DNA from: Thermoanaerobaculia bacterium
GTDB lineage: Bacteria > Acidobacteriota > Thermoanaerobaculia > Multivoradales > JAHEKO01
Length of the DNA: 52,676 bases
Assembly (NCBI GenBank): GCA_947259925.1
Contig: CAMYOG010000033.1
Location: 1-52,676 of the forward strand
Direction: 5' to 3'
Both the position numbers and the translations under genes were made by a program. Below, one piece after another: positions 1-10,396 of this stretch (position 1 is its first letter; every line of letters begins with the position of its first letter). Below the pieces are notes generated by a model, which ran no database searches, had not been told where the DNA came from, and saw only the letters and a list, made by a program, of their open reading frames with translations.

Positions 1-45
1 TCGACGACGGCTGCCAACACACACCACAAACACAACCCACCCGGG

Positions 46-88
46 TGTTACCCATGTACCCGGTCTGGAGTGTTACCTATGTGCCCGG
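46..88. repeat. Two tandem 18-bp units, probable IS-end remnant
   Basis: An 18-bp unit starting TGTTACCCATGT at 46-63 is repeated at 71-88 with 16 of 18 bases identical and a 25-bp period. Doubled units of this kind are, from memory, typical of the ends of some IS elements, but no transposase lies in the window, so this would be a solo end or the edge of an element lying to the left. Bases 1-45 and 89-183 hold nothing else I can recognise. The call as an IS remnant is an inference. Confidence 0.4.
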
Positions 89-183
89 CTGCTCGGGGGA
101 TGATCCGATGGAATGGTGTCCCTCCCGTTCCTGTGAGGGGTGGGAGAGGGATTTCGGGTACCGGGAGGGTGTGGAGGGTGAGG

Positions 184-224
184 GGGGGCGATCCGATGGA
201 GTCGAGGGTAAAGGGGGCGATCCG

Positions 225-227
<3 letters not shown>
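184..227 (+). repeat. Duplicated trpG ribosome-binding/start segment with mini-ORF
   Basis: The 15-bp string GGGGGCGATCCGATG occurs at 184-198 and again at 213-227, the second copy carrying the trpG start codon. The ATG of the first copy (196) opens a 10-codon frame reading MESRVKGAIR whose TGA (226-228) overlaps the trpG ATG as ATGA. This could couple translation into trpG. It contains no Trp codons, so it is not a classical attenuator leader. Confidence 0.45.
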
Positions 228-811
<584 letters not shown>

Positions 812-815
<4 letters not shown>

Positions 816-1834
816 TCGACGCGACGAAGGCGCTCCAGCGGATCATCTCCGGCCACGGCCTGAGCCGCGACGAGATGGAATCGCTCTTCGGCCAGCTGAT
901 GGACGGCGAGCTCGAGGAGCCGTTCAAGGCGGGCCTGCTGATCGGGCTGGCTACCAAGGGCGAGAGCGTCAGTGAGATCGCCGGCGCCGCGGCGGCGATG
1001 CGCCGGCGGGTGATCGCCATTCCACACGGCCGCCGAGGTGTGGTCGATACCTGCGGCACCGGCGGTGACGGTAAGGGGACGTTCAACGTCTCGACCGCGG
1101 CCGCGCTGATCGCCGCGGCAGCCGGTGTGCCGATCGCCAAGCACGGCAATCGCTCGGTCTCGAGCCGGTCGGGGAGCGCGGACGTGCTCGAAGCGCTCGG
1201 CGTGGCGCTCGAGACCGATGCCGCCAGGGCCGGACGGGCGCTCGATGAGCTCGGACTGGCGTTCCTGTTCGCGCCCCGACTCCATCCCGCGGTCAAGGAG
1301 GTCATGCCGGTGCGCCGCGCTCTCGGCGTGCGAACGATGTTCAACGTGCTCGGGCCCCTGACGAACCCGGCCGGGGCGCCACGTCAGCTGTTGGGTGTCT
1401 ACGCGCCGCACCTGGTCGGGCTGCTGGCCGAGGTGCTGCTCGAGCTCGGCTGTGAGCACGCGATGGTCGTGCACGGCTGCGACGGCCTCGACGAGATCAC
1501 CACCACCGGACCGACCGAGATCGCCGAGGTGCGCGGGGGCGCGTTCCGGCGGCTGGAGCTGACGCCCGAGGAGTTCGATCTGCCACGGGCGTCGGTCGAC
1601 GACCTCGCCGGTGGCGACCCGGGCCGCAACGCCGAGTTGATGGAGGGCGTCCTCCAGGGCGAGAAGGGACCGTTTCTCGACGTCAGCCTGCTCAACGCCG
1701 GTGCCGCGATCTACGTCGGCGGTCTGGCGCCGACGATCGGCGACGGGATCGAGCGCGCCCGCGATGCAGTCACCAGAGGCGCGGCGACGCGCAAGCTGGA
1801 CGAGCTTCGGCGCGGCCTTCCGGAAGGCGAGTGA
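812..1834 (+). CDS. trpD: Anthranilate phosphoribosyltransferase
   Basis: The 340-residue enzyme transfers phosphoribose from PRPP to anthranilate, the second step of tryptophan synthesis. The family signatures are visible: GTGGDG at 82-87 (PRPP-binding glycine loop), KHGNRSVSS at 110-118 and a helical N-terminal dimerisation region. Length is normal for TrpD. The chosen ATG at 812 overlaps the trpG stop and gives the standard N-terminus, whereas an upstream start at 794 would add six unrelated residues. The stop directly abuts the trpC GTG. Confidence 0.96.
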
Positions 1835-2623
1835 GTGGCGGACGTACCGGTCGCCGACGTCCTGCAGCGGATCGTCGCTCGGCGGCGTGAGAGGTTCGCC
1901 GGCGAGCTGGAGACGCCGGCGCTCGAAGCCTCTCCGCGGCTCTCGACGGAGACGCAGCCGTTCCTGGCGGCGCTCGCGGCCCGGCGCGGCTCGGCGATCG
2001 TGGCGGAGGTCAAGATGGGCTCGCCGCGCCTCGGCTCGCTCACCGGGAAGATGGACCCCGAGCGCCAGGCTAGCGCCTACCGCGACCACGGCGCGGCGGC
2101 GCTCTCGGTGGTGGTCGAGCCCGACTTCTTCTACGGCGACTATCACCTGCTCGACCGGTGCAAGCGCGCCTCGGGCCTGCCGGCGATCGCCAAGGACTTC
2201 GTGGTCAGCGCGCGCCAGCTCGACCAGGCGGTCGACGCCGGCGCCGACGCGATCCTCTTGATCGCCGCGCTCTACGACGCCGGAGAGCTGCGTCGCTGGG
2301 CGAGCGCGGCCCGCGCGCGGCGTCTGGTGCCCCTGATCGAGACCCATATGGCCGCCGATGTCGCTAGGCTCGACGGCGAGGAGTGGGAGCTGGTGGGCGT
2401 CAACAACCGGGACCTGCGCACCTTCGACGTCGACCTCGAGAACTCGATCGCGCTCCGACCGTCGCTCCCAAAAGGGGCACTCACGGTCGCCGAGAGCGGT
2501 ATCTCGGGGGGCGAGCAACGGCGACGGCTGGCGGCCGCCGGCTTCGACGCGTTCCTGATCGGAGAGGCGCTGCTGCTCACCGACGATCCGGGGGCGAAGC
2601 TCGCGGAGCTGCTCTCGGAATGA
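1835..2623 (+). CDS. trpC: Indole-3-glycerol phosphate synthase
   Basis: The 262-residue TIM-barrel enzyme closes CdRP to indole-3-glycerol phosphate. Conserved stations are the first active-site lysine K60 in AEVKMGSP, K120 in AKDF (general acid), VGVNNRDL and AESGIS. The AEVKMGSPRLG stretch differs from the common AEVKKASPSKG but keeps the key lysine and serine. It starts with GTG at 1835, immediately after the trpD stop, and its TGA overlaps the trpF ATG, so translation is probably coupled. Confidence 0.95.
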   Translation: MADVPVADVLQRIVARRRERFAGELETPALEASPRLSTETQPFLAALAARRGSAIVAEVKMGSPRLGSLTGKMDPERQASAYRDHGAAALSVVVEPDFFYGDYHLLDRCKRASGLPAIAKDFVVSARQLDQAVDAGADAILLIAALYDAGELRRWASAARARRLVPLIETHMAADVARLDGEEWELVGVNNRDLRTFDVDLENSIALRPSLPKGALTVAESGISGGEQRRRLAAAGFDAFLIGEALLLTDDPGAKLAELLSE

Positions 2624-3258
2624 GCCGGCCCCTGGTCAAGATCTGCGGCGTGACCCGGGTCGAAGACGCCGTCCGCGCGGCAGAGCTCGGTGCCACTCAC
2701 ATCGGGCTCAACTTCCATCCGCCGAGTCCGCGGTTCGTGGACGAGGAGCAGGCGCTGCGGATCGCCGCCAGCGTGCGTGGTCGAGTCGCGCTGGTCGGCG
2801 TGTTCGTCAATCGGCCCGCGGCCGAGGTCGAGGGCCTGGGGCAGCGTCTCGGTCTCGATCTCTACCAGTTCCACGGCGACGAGACGGTCGCCGAGCTCGG
2901 CTCCCTGCGCGACCGGGCGCTCAAGGCGCTGCGCCTGGACGACTCCTGGTCCGAGGCCGAGCTCGACGGGTTCGAGGACGTCTGGGGCTTCCTGGTCGAG
3001 GCCAAGCACACGAGCCTCTACGGCGGCACCGGCGAGAGCTGGAGCTACGAGCGGATCGCCGGCATCGACTTCGGCAAGACGGTCCTGGTGGCCGGCGGCA
3101 TTCGGCCTGAGACCGCACGCCGGGCGCTCGCCCGGTCGGGTGCCGCGGGGATCGATGTCTGCTCGGGGGTCGAGGGAAGACCGGGGGTCAAGGACCCGGA
3201 GCTCCTCGAGCGGCTCTTTGCGGAATTGCGAATAGCGAACTCCGAGCAGGACGTGTAG
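2620..3258 (+). CDS. trpF: Phosphoribosylanthranilate isomerase
   Basis: The 212-residue TIM barrel carries out the Amadori rearrangement of PRA to CdRP. KICGVTR at the N-terminus holds the catalytic cysteine; the general acid aspartate and the phosphate loop lie in the conserved C-terminal part (GGIRPE and GIDVCSGVE). The start is the ATG in the ATGA overlap with trpC. Any earlier start would run through trpC in another frame. It is separate from TrpC here, unlike the fused E. coli enzyme. Confidence 0.95.
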   Translation: MSRPLVKICGVTRVEDAVRAAELGATHIGLNFHPPSPRFVDEEQALRIAASVRGRVALVGVFVNRPAAEVEGLGQRLGLDLYQFHGDETVAELGSLRDRALKALRLDDSWSEAELDGFEDVWGFLVEAKHTSLYGGTGESWSYERIAGIDFGKTVLVAGGIRPETARRALARSGAAGIDVCSGVEGRPGVKDPELLERLFAELRIANSEQDV

Positions 3259-3278
3259 GGTCCGTCGGGGCCAGGAGA

Positions 3279-4535
3279 ATGAGCGCCGCGAACGACCAAC
3301 CGATCGGCTACTTCGGCAGCTACGGCGGCCGCTTCGTGCCCGAGACCCTGATGGCTCCGATCGCCGAGCTGGCGCGAGCCTACGACAAGCTCTCCGGCAA
3401 GCGGAAGTTCCGCAAGCGGCTCCAGAGCCTGCTGCGCGACTACGCCGGCCGACCGACGCCGCTCTACTTCGCCGAGCGGCTGAGCCGCGAGCTCGGCGGC
3501 GCGCGGATCTATCTCAAGCGCGAGGATCTGCTGCACACCGGTGCCCACAAGATCAACAACGCGATCGGCCAGGCGCTGCTGGCGCAGAGCATGGGCAAGG
3601 AGCGGGTCATCGCCGAGACCGGGGCCGGTCAGCACGGGGTGGCGACCGCCACCGCCGCGGCCCTGCTCGATCTGTCGTGCACCGTCTACATGGGCGAAGA
3701 GGACATGCGCCGGCAGCGGCTCAACGTCGAGCGGATGCGGCTGCTCGGTGCCGAGGTGGTCGGGGTCGATGCCGGCAGCCGCACCCTGAAGGACGCGATC
3801 AACGAGGCCCTGCGCGACTGGGTCACCAACGTTCGGACCACGCACTACGTGCTCGGCTCGGTGCTCGGTCCCGATCCCTACCCACGGATGGTGCGCGACT
3901 TCCACCGGGTGATCGGCGACGAGGCGCGGCGCCAGCTCCGCCGGCAGGCCGGACGCTGGTGGCCCGACCTGGCTATCGCTTGCGTCGGCGGTGGCAGCAA
4001 CTCGATCGGTCTCTTCACCGCATTCCTGGACAACGAGCGGGTGCGGATGATCGGGGTCGAAGCGGGTGGCAGCGGCGAGGAGCTGGGCGAGCACGCGGCG
4101 CGATTCCGTGGTGGCTCGGTCGGCGTCCTCCACGGCACCCGGACTCTGGTCCTGCAGGACACCAACGGCCAGATCGCCGGCACGCACTCGGTCTCGGCGG
4201 GACTCGACTATCCGGCGGTCGGGCCCGAGCACGTCGTCCTGGCCGAGGAGGGCAGGGTCGAGTACACCTCGGCGACCGACGCCGAAGCGATCGACGCCTT
4301 CCACCGGCTGGCGGCGACCGAGGGGATCCTGCCGGCGCTCGAGAGCGCGCACGCGATCGCCGAGGCGATCAACCGCGCTCCCGGCCTGACCGCCAAGGAG
4401 ATCGTCCTGATCAACCTCTCCGGCCGTGGCGACAAGGACGTCGAATCGGTGCTCGCCTACGACCGCGAGACAGGGGATAGGGGGTCGGGCGCCGGGCGGC
4501 AGACCGTACCCCGGGTCGGGCGGGAGTTCGAGTGA
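3279..4535 (+). CDS. trpB: Tryptophan synthase beta chain
   Basis: The 418-residue PLP enzyme condenses indole with serine. The Schiff-base lysine is K91 in [10 protein letters not shown], followed by the catalytic ETGAGQHG and the phosphate-binding GGGSNSIG loop. Length and motifs match the TrpB1 type that pairs with TrpA. A Shine-Dalgarno AGGAG sits just before the ATG after a 20-bp gap from trpF. The last ~20 residues are Arg/Gly-rich and poorly conserved. The stop overlaps the trpA GTG. Confidence 0.97.
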   Translation: MSAANDQPIGYFGSYGGRFVPETLMAPIAELARAYDKLSGKRKFRKRLQSLLRDYAGRPTPLYFAERLSRELGGARIYLKREDLLHTGAHKINNAIGQALLAQSMGKERVIAETGAGQHGVATATAAALLDLSCTVYMGEEDMRRQRLNVERMRLLGAEVVGVDAGSRTLKDAINEALRDWVTNVRTTHYVLGSVLGPDPYPRMVRDFHRVIGDEARRQLRRQAGRWWPDLAIACVGGGSNSIGLFTAFLDNERVRMIGVEAGGSGEELGEHAARFRGGSVGVLHGTRTLVLQDTNGQIAGTHSVSAGLDYPAVGPEHVVLAEEGRVEYTSATDAEAIDAFHRLAATEGILPALESAHAIAEAINRAPGLTAKEIVLINLSGRGDKDVESVLAYDRETGDRGSGAGRQTVPRVGREFE

Positions 4536-5329
4536 GCGAGATCGGGCCGGTCTTCGAGCGCTGCCGCGAGGAGAAGCGCGCGGCGTTCATTCCCTACCTG
4601 ACCGGAGGCGATCCGGACCTCGAGACCAGTGGTCGTCTGCTCGAAGCGCTAGCTGCCGGTGGTGCCGATCTGATCGAGATCGGAGTGCCTTTCAGCGACC
4701 CGATCGCCGACGGCCCGGTGAATCAGAGGGCGGCGGCGCGGGCGCTGGCGGCCGGCACGAGTCTCTCCGCGGTCCTCGATCTGGTGGCTCGCTACCGCGA
4801 CAAGCTCGGCGTGCCGATGGTCCTCTTCACCTATTTCAATCCGATCCTGGCGGCCGGCGTCGAGCGCTTCGCCGAGCGAGCGGAAGCGTCGGGAGTCGAC
4901 GGCGTCCTGTGCGTCGACCTGCCGCCCGAGGAGGCGGCGAGCGAGCTGATCCCGGCGCTGCGCGCGCGCGATATCGACAGCGTCTTCCTGCTCGCTCCGA
5001 CCAGCGACCGGCGGCGGATCCAGGCGGTCGCTCGAGCCTCGACCGGCTTCGTCTACTACGTCTCGCGCACCGGGGTTACCGGGGCGCGGGAAGAGCTGCC
5101 GAAGCCGCTGCTCAAGGAGGCCAAGCGGATGCGCCGCCGACTGTCCCAGCCGCTGGCGGTCGGTTTCGGAATCTCGACCCCCGAGCAGGTGAGATCGGTC
5201 GCCAGGGTCGCCGATGGCGTCGTCGTCGGCAGCGCCCTGGTGCGGATCGTCGAGGAGCACGCGAGCGAGCCTGGCCTCGCGGAGAGGCTCGAAGCGCAGG
5301 TTAGGGAGCTCGCTGACGCACTACGCTGA
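4532..5329 (+). CDS. trpA: Tryptophan synthase alpha chain
   Basis: The 265-residue alpha subunit cleaves indole-3-glycerol phosphate and channels indole to TrpB. The catalytic glutamate E49 and aspartate D60 are in [14 protein letters not shown], and the phosphate site GISTPEQ is near residue 212. It begins with GTG in a GTGA overlap with trpB and ends the trp block. No terminator is visible in the 27-bp gap to the following esterase, so read-through is likely. Confidence 0.96.
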   Translation: MSEIGPVFERCREEKRAAFIPYLTGGDPDLETSGRLLEALAAGGADLIEIGVPFSDPIADGPVNQRAAARALAAGTSLSAVLDLVARYRDKLGVPMVLFTYFNPILAAGVERFAERAEASGVDGVLCVDLPPEEAASELIPALRARDIDSVFLLAPTSDRRRIQAVARASTGFVYYVSRTGVTGAREELPKPLLKEAKRMRRRLSQPLAVGFGISTPEQVRSVARVADGVVVGSALVRIVEEHASEPGLAERLEAQVRELADALR

Positions 5330-5356
5330 GCGGCGAGCTGCCCGGGAGAGAGGACT

Positions 5357-6016
5357 ATGTCTGGGACATTCGAAGCCCACACGATCGCCGCCAGCGTCCA
5401 CGGTCGCTACCTGATCCGGAGCTCGGCCGAGGAGGGACCGGCGCCGCTGCTGGTCGGCTTCCACGGCTACGCCGAGACCGCCGAGGAGAATCTGGACGCC
5501 CTGCTCGAGCTCCCGGGGCTGGCGCACTGGCACATCGTCGCGATCCAGGGCCTGCACCCCTTCTATCGCTCACGCAGCGGCGACCTGGGCGCGAGCTGGA
5601 TGACCCGATTGGACCGGGAGCTGGCCATCGAGGACAACGTTCGATACGTCGGTGAAGCGGTGACGCGCATCAAGACCCAGGTCGAGGTCGCGGAACCGGT
5701 GGTCTTCCTCGGTTTCTCACAGGGTACGGCGATGGCTTATCGTGCTGCGGCCGGCTCGGGTCATCCCAGCCAGGGCCTGATCGCGCTCGGCGGCGACGCT
5801 CCGACCGAGATCTTCAAGGGTGAGCTCGACGGCTTTCCGCGCGTCCTGATCGGCCGCGGCACCGAGGACGAGTGGTACGACGAAGGGAAGATGCAGCGCG
5901 ACCTCGATCTCCTGACCGCCGCCGGGATCGAGCCCGCGACCTGTGTCTTCGAAGGGGGCCACGAGTTCACCGCCGAGTTCTACCAGGCTGCGGGGCGGTT
6001 TCTGAACGGACTCTAG
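5357..6016 (+). CDS. Phospholipase/carboxylesterase-family alpha/beta hydrolase
   Basis: The 219-residue protein has the alpha/beta-hydrolase order: oxyanion HGYAET near 36, nucleophile S121 in GFSQGTAMA, an acid in the RGTEDEW region and the catalytic histidine in GGHEF near the C-terminus. This matches the acyl-protein thioesterase/carboxylesterase group. No signal peptide is seen, so it is probably cytoplasmic. It follows trpA by 27 bp with a GAGAGG ribosome-binding site and may be co-transcribed. The substrate cannot be deduced. Confidence 0.85.
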   Translation: MSGTFEAHTIAASVHGRYLIRSSAEEGPAPLLVGFHGYAETAEENLDALLELPGLAHWHIVAIQGLHPFYRSRSGDLGASWMTRLDRELAIEDNVRYVGEAVTRIKTQVEVAEPVVFLGFSQGTAMAYRAAAGSGHPSQGLIALGGDAPTEIFKGELDGFPRVLIGRGTEDEWYDEGKMQRDLDLLTAAGIEPATCVFEGGHEFTAEFYQAAGRFLNGL

Positions 6017-6164
6017 GCGCGACCGACCGTCCTCCAGGCAGCCCACCTTGAGGGGTGTTGCGGTCGTCGACGGGCAAGCTGTAGAAGGGAACGAGGCTCG
6101 GGCCGAAGCCAGCTAGCGGCTGAACTCGACGCCGCCGAAACGGCGGAACGAGCCCGAGTGGATC

Positions 6165-6752
6165 GTGGATGCGGTTCGGTACTACGCTGCGCTGGCCCTG
6201 CTGGTTACTTTTCTGCCAGCCATGTCCATGTGGCTCTGGATTCACCCGCTGATTGGGTTCTGGCGGCGCCGTGGACCGGTCATCACCTATCTGGCCGTCG
6301 GGTCCTTCGTGGTCGTGATGGCTCTCGGACTCCTGCAACTGAGAACCCACCTCCTGCGAGTGGAGTTCGGCTTCAGCTGGCCGCTGGCGATCGCGGCGGT
6401 GTTCTGCCTGGCGGTCGCGATCGTGATCGAGCGCCAGTACCGTCGCCACCTCGGTTTCTCGACCCTGCTCGGCCTACCGGAAGTCGCTGAAGGGCGCTCG
6501 GACAAGCTGATCACCGAGGGCATCTACGACAAAATACGGCATCCGCGCTACGTCGGTATTCTGTTCGAGGTCTCGGCGTTCGCTCTGTTCGCCAACTACC
6601 TCGCGGTCTACGTCGTCATCATCGCCGCGGTCCCTCTCTTGTACCTCATCGCCTTGCTGGAAGAGCGTGAGTTGTTGGCGCGCTTCGGCGATGAATACCA
6701 GCGCTACATGATGCGGGTGCCACGGTTCTTCCCGAGGTTGCAGCGGTCGTGA
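6165..6752 (+). CDS. Isoprenylcysteine methyltransferase-like integral membrane protein
   Basis: The 195-residue protein has about five hydrophobic helices and, in the C-terminal half, the signature DKIRHPRYVGILFE followed by an ERELLARFGDEYQRYM segment, as in the ICMT/phospholipid methyltransferase families that use SAM at the membrane face. The start is a GTG at 6165. The 148 bp upstream show no clear promoter or terminator. Its TGA overlaps the GTG of the next gene, which points to a two-gene unit with the M23 protein. The bacterial substrate is unknown. Confidence 0.8.
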   Translation: MDAVRYYAALALLVTFLPAMSMWLWIHPLIGFWRRRGPVITYLAVGSFVVVMALGLLQLRTHLLRVEFGFSWPLAIAAVFCLAVAIVIERQYRRHLGFSTLLGLPEVAEGRSDKLITEGIYDKIRHPRYVGILFEVSAFALFANYLAVYVVIIAAVPLLYLIALLEERELLARFGDEYQRYMMRVPRFFPRLQRS

Positions 6753-7801
6753 GACCGAAGCTGACAGTCGCGCTTCCGACAGGGCTGGCAGCGCTGTGGC
6801 TCCCAGTCGTTCTCGGCTTGCTTCTGGCCTGTAGTGACGAGCACGCGCCGGTGTTCGACGGCTCGGCGGTGATCGCCAAGGCCCGTTCGCTTCATGGTGC
6901 GATACGGAGCGCCAACGCGAATCTCCTGTGGGCGGAGCTCGATCGATCGGCGCGAGAGACGTTTGGCACGGTGGAGTCGTTCGGAGAGTCCCTCGAGACC
7001 GTTCTCGCCGAGACCGGGCAGCTGCGAAGTTGCTTGTACGATCTGGCAACGCGCGAGGGAGAGTACTGGCTCTATCGCGGAGACTGTGAGTTCACCGAGA
7101 GCCGGGCGCCGCTCCTGGTGGTGTTGACGTTCAAGGACGACGGACGGGTCGCAGGTATGTGGATCGGACCCGGCCCCGAGGCCTACCCGACCGAGCATCT
7201 CGCATACGAGACCCGCACCCCGCTCAAGCTTCCGTTCCAGGGCGAATGGACCGTCGCATGGGGTGGACGGACGGCCCTGCTGAACATTCACGCGGAGCAC
7301 CGAGACCAGCGCTTCGCCTACGATTTCTTCATGGCTCGCGACGGGGCGACCCATGGCGGTGCCGGCAGGCGTAATTCCGACTACTACTGCTTTGGGACTC
7401 CGGTGCTGGCGCCGGCGGCGGCGACGGTCGTCCTGGCCATCGACGGTGTCGCGGACAACCGTCCCGGCATCAAGAACGCTCGAGAACCGCTCGGGAACGC
7501 CGTGGTCCTCGATCACGGCCAGGGTGAGTTTTCGATGATGGCGCACTTCAAGCGCGGCAGTCTGCGGGTCGACGTCGGTCAGAGGGTGTCCGAAGGCGAG
7601 ACGCTGGGTTTGTGCGGCAACTCGGGGAACAGCAATGAGCCACACCTGCACTACAACCTGCAGAGCGGCGCGCAACCACTCGAGGCGGACGGTCTTCCGG
7701 CGGCCTTTCTCGACTATGTAGCTGACGGGCGGCCCGTTGTGCGCGGTGAGCCCCTGCGGGGTCAACGGATCCGCCGGGAGAACGCTGCTTCTCAAATGTA
7801 G
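6749..7801 (+). CDS. M23/LytM-family peptidase lipoprotein
   Basis: The 350-residue protein has a lipoprotein signal with C28 in LLLACSD, an uncharacterised N-terminal part with two cysteines, then a LytM-type beta domain. A histidine-rich stretch before FAYDFF supplies the Zn-binding His/Asp region, GTPVLAPAAATVV is the typical entry strand and HLHYN carries the last HxH pair. It probably acts on peptidoglycan or another periplasmic peptide, or is a degenerate activator. The GTG start overlaps the upstream stop. It converges with cheR-like 7807, with only 5 bp between the two stops. Confidence 0.82.
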   Translation: MRPKLTVALPTGLAALWLPVVLGLLLACSDEHAPVFDGSAVIAKARSLHGAIRSANANLLWAELDRSARETFGTVESFGESLETVLAETGQLRSCLYDLATREGEYWLYRGDCEFTESRAPLLVVLTFKDDGRVAGMWIGPGPEAYPTEHLAYETRTPLKLPFQGEWTVAWGGRTALLNIHAEHRDQRFAYDFFMARDGATHGGAGRRNSDYYCFGTPVLAPAAATVVLAIDGVADNRPGIKNAREPLGNAVVLDHGQGEFSMMAHFKRGSLRVDVGQRVSEGETLGLCGNSGNSNEPHLHYNLQSGAQPLEADGLPAAFLDYVADGRPVVRGEPLRGQRIRRENAASQM

Positions 7802-7806
7802 TTGCC

Positions 7807-8646
7807 CTAGAGGCCGTGTGCCGGTGAGCGCGTAAACAGCGGAGCGCCGCTCGTATGCCGGACGAAGCCCGCGTGTTCCGGGACGTTCTCGTGGCTTCCC
7901 ACCGCCAGCCAGCCATCGGGCTCGAGGCTGGACAGGAGACGCATCAGGCTCTGCTCTTGCCCTTCGGAGTCGAAGTAGGTGAAGGCCAGGTTGCGGCAGA
8001 GGACCAGGTGGAAGCGGCCTGCCGGCGCCTCTCGGCGGATGTCCTGCTCGACGAGCCTGACGCCACCGCGCAAGCGGTCGCGCAAGCGGTAGCGATCATC
8101 GTCGGTCCGCGTGAAGGCCTGCCGACGCCACTCGGCCGGTAGGTCGCGCAGGCTCGATTCCGGATAGACGCCCCGTCGCGCGCGCTCGAGCTGATGTAGG
8201 TCCACGTCGGTGCCGAGGATCTCGACTTCGAACCCGTCTGGCAACGGATTCGGGCCGAGTCGTAGCAGCATCGCCACGGTGTAGGGCTCTTCACCGGCGC
8301 CGCAGCCGGCGCTCCAGACCCGCAGCTGGTGAGGGGACCGCGCGGCGCCTTGTCGGTAGAGGCGAGGCAGGATTTCTCGTCCGGCCGTTTCCCAGAGCCC
8401 CCGGTCACGATAGAAGCGAGAGATGGTGATCCGACAGCAATCGTCGAGATATGCCCACTCGCCGGGCGTGCGCTCCAGGTGAAGCCGGTAGGCCTGGAGG
8501 CTCGCCAGCTCGAGATCGCGCCGGCGCCTGCGGACTCGCCGGCAGACCTGGCGTCGGACCTTCCGGAAGCCCTCCCAGCGGTAGCCCAGGCGCGGCAGAG
8601 CCCATTGCAGGAAACGGACGCACTCTGAATCGCGAGTCGGCTCCAC
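7807..8646 (-). CDS. CheR-type SAM-dependent methyltransferase
   Basis: The 279-residue protein matches CheR: a small Arg-rich N-terminal helical domain, ISRFYRD (the usual TxFFRD), the SAM-binding WSAGCGAGEEPYTVAM, the ILGTDVDLHQLERAR segment and LVLCRNLAF. CheR methylates glutamates on chemoreceptors, but no chemotaxis genes are nearby, so this may be a stand-alone or divergent enzyme. The start is a GTG; no strong ribosome-binding site is visible. Confidence 0.85.
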   Translation of the reverse strand: MEPTRDSECVRFLQWALPRLGYRWEGFRKVRRQVCRRVRRRRRDLELASLQAYRLHLERTPGEWAYLDDCCRITISRFYRDRGLWETAGREILPRLYRQGAARSPHQLRVWSAGCGAGEEPYTVAMLLRLGPNPLPDGFEVEILGTDVDLHQLERARRGVYPESSLRDLPAEWRRQAFTRTDDDRYRLRDRLRGGVRLVEQDIRREAPAGRFHLVLCRNLAFTYFDSEGQEQSLMRLLSSLEPDGWLAVGSHENVPEHAGFVRHTSGAPLFTRSPAHGL

Positions 8647-8695
8647 GGCCGTACGGTACCGCCCGGCGTCGGGTCCCGTTGTCGCCGGGTAAACC

Positions 8696-10294
8696 CTATC
8701 CGCAGGCGGTCGGTAGAGGGCTGGCCGGCTGAGCGTCGGCCCGGATCGCTTCGAGCTCGCCGCAGGCCCGATCGGCGGTCTCGACGTCGCCGAGCGCTCG
8801 AGCCGCGGCGGCGAGGCCGGCCAGTGATTGCGTTCGGCGCGGCGCCCGGCCGAGGGCGGCCTCGAACTGCTTCAGCGCCTCTTCCGGCCGGTCGAGGCTC
8901 AGGAGCGACTCGCCGTAGAGTTCATGCGACGGCTTGACGATGCCGGGCGGTCCGAAGTCGAGCGGCAGCGCGCCCTCGGCCTCGGAAGCCTCGGCGAGTA
9001 GTGCGAGCGCCACCGCCGGCTCGCCCTCCGCCAGCTCGAGCAGCGCCCGGATGCTCTTGGTCAGGACTCGCGCCTGGGTGCGCGCGCCGGCCGAGGCTTC
9101 GTCGTCCCGTTCGAGCTTCTCGGCCGCGGCCGCGAGCGCCTGATAGGCCAGGGTCGCGGCCTCGAGGTCACCTTGGTCGAGCGCGGCGTAGGCCGACGCG
9201 AAGTGATCCAGCACCTGGGCGTTCTCGTTCGGGCTCTCGGCGCCATGGCCGCCGGGAGCGTCCTGACCGGTCTCGACGACCCAGGCGGCGCGCATGTAGG
9301 CGTGATACCAGCGCGCCCGTCGCGAGCCGCTCTCGGTGACGTAGCGCCCCATGTCGTCGAGCAGCCGGCGCGCGTCGTCCAGCCGCCCGAGCTGCAGGTA
9401 CGAGTACTGCAGCCACTGCAGGGCGTGGTAGTTGAGGCTGTCGACGCCCAGGCCCTTCCGCTCCGCGCGCTCGCGCGAGACCTCGAACGACTTGGCGTTC
9501 GAGTCGACCGAGTCCTCCCACTGGCCGAGGGCGACGAAGATGTGCGAGATCATGTGTTGCGCGTGTGACGCGGCCGGTGCGATGTCGGCGTAGACGCGCG
9601 CCGCGCGCAGGCCGAGCGGTGCGTGGATCGGGTCGTCGTAGGAGTGGATCATGTAGTGCACCGCACCCGGGTGACGCGGATTGGCGGCGAAGACCTCTTC
9701 GGCGATGGCGCCGGCGCGCATGTAGGTGGCGAAGTCGCGCACGCCGTTCTGGGTGCCGAGGACCGAGAGCGAATAGAACGCCTTGGCCTCCATGTCGTCC
9801 GGGTACTTCGTCGACAGCGCTCCCATCGCGTTCGAGTACGCCGCGTCTCGGGCCGACTTGTCGCCGTCGCCGAGGAGATGCTCGAACGCCTCCAGGTAGC
9901 CGCGCTCGCGCTCGGTCGGCGTCTTGGCGAGGCGCTCCTCGTGGGTCGGGGCCAGCCTGCCGAGCGCTTCGCGGGCCGCGTCGCGGTCGATCTCGCGCCA
10001 GATCGGATGGTTGTGGGTCATCGCTTCGCCCCAGTAGGCGAGGGCGAAGTCCGGGTCGATCTCCTGGGCCTCGCGGAACGCTTCGCGGGCGTCCTGGTAC
10101 TCGAAGCTGTGGAGCAACAGAACACCGCGGGAGAACGGCTCCTGGGCCTCCTCGGAGCCCGAGTTTGGGAACTCGACCCGCCCGAGGTTTGGCATCTCCA
10201 CGGCGACCGCGAAGCTCGAAAACGCCAGAAAAGTGACAAAAAGCGCCACAACTGGCAGGTAGGACCCTTGTTTCGGCGGAGTGAACCACGTCAT
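8696..10294 (-). CDS. Exported TPR protein with conserved histidine motifs
   Basis: The 532-residue protein has an N-terminal hydrophobic export signal (residues ~12-30) followed by tetratricopeptide repeats across most of its length (AxAYWGEAMT, then the C-terminal LAxLYGESLLSLDRPEEAL-type units). Two motifs stand out: HPGAVHYMIHSYDDP near 208-222 and ASHAQHMISHIF near 242-253. The start at 10294 has GGAG eight bases upstream and leads directly into the signal; the frame stays open further upstream without coding character. Function is unknown. The histidine clusters suggest a metal or haem site, which is inference. Confidence 0.82.
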   Translation of the reverse strand: MTWFTPPKQGSYLPVVALFVTFLAFSSFAVAVEMPNLGRVEFPNSGSEEAQEPFSRGVLLLHSFEYQDAREAFREAQEIDPDFALAYWGEAMTHNHPIWREIDRDAAREALGRLAPTHEERLAKTPTERERGYLEAFEHLLGDGDKSARDAAYSNAMGALSTKYPDDMEAKAFYSLSVLGTQNGVRDFATYMRAGAIAEEVFAANPRHPGAVHYMIHSYDDPIHAPLGLRAARVYADIAPAASHAQHMISHIFVALGQWEDSVDSNAKSFEVSRERAERKGLGVDSLNYHALQWLQYSYLQLGRLDDARRLLDDMGRYVTESGSRRARWYHAYMRAAWVVETGQDAPGGHGAESPNENAQVLDHFASAYAALDQGDLEAATLAYQALAAAAEKLERDDEASAGARTQARVLTKSIRALLELAEGEPAVALALLAEASEAEGALPLDFGPPGIVKPSHELYGESLLSLDRPEEALKQFEAALGRAPRRTQSLAGLAAAARALGDVETADRACGELEAIRADAQPASPLPTACG

Positions 10295-10338
10295 TGTTTG
10301 TCTCCAGGTGCTGGCGCAGACTTGGGAAGTAGTGATTG

Positions 10339-10361
10339 TACCGGACCTTTTCGGTCCGGTA
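10339..10361. promoter_or_regulatory. 9-bp inverted repeat upstream of the TPR gene
   Basis: TACCGGACC and GGTCCGGTA form a perfect 9-bp inverted repeat around a 5-base loop (TTTTC), about 45 bp upstream of the minus-strand TPR start at 10294. It could be an operator or a small hairpin. No U-tract follows on either strand, so I do not call it a terminator. Confidence 0.35.
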
Positions 10362-10396
10362 TCCGTACCTACCACTGCAATGGTGGAGAGTTCCTC

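Noticed and set aside
1..224. Classical trp attenuator with Trp-codon leader
   Set aside because: No leader with adjacent Trp codons plus terminator stem is visible; the mini-ORF before trpG has no Trp codons.
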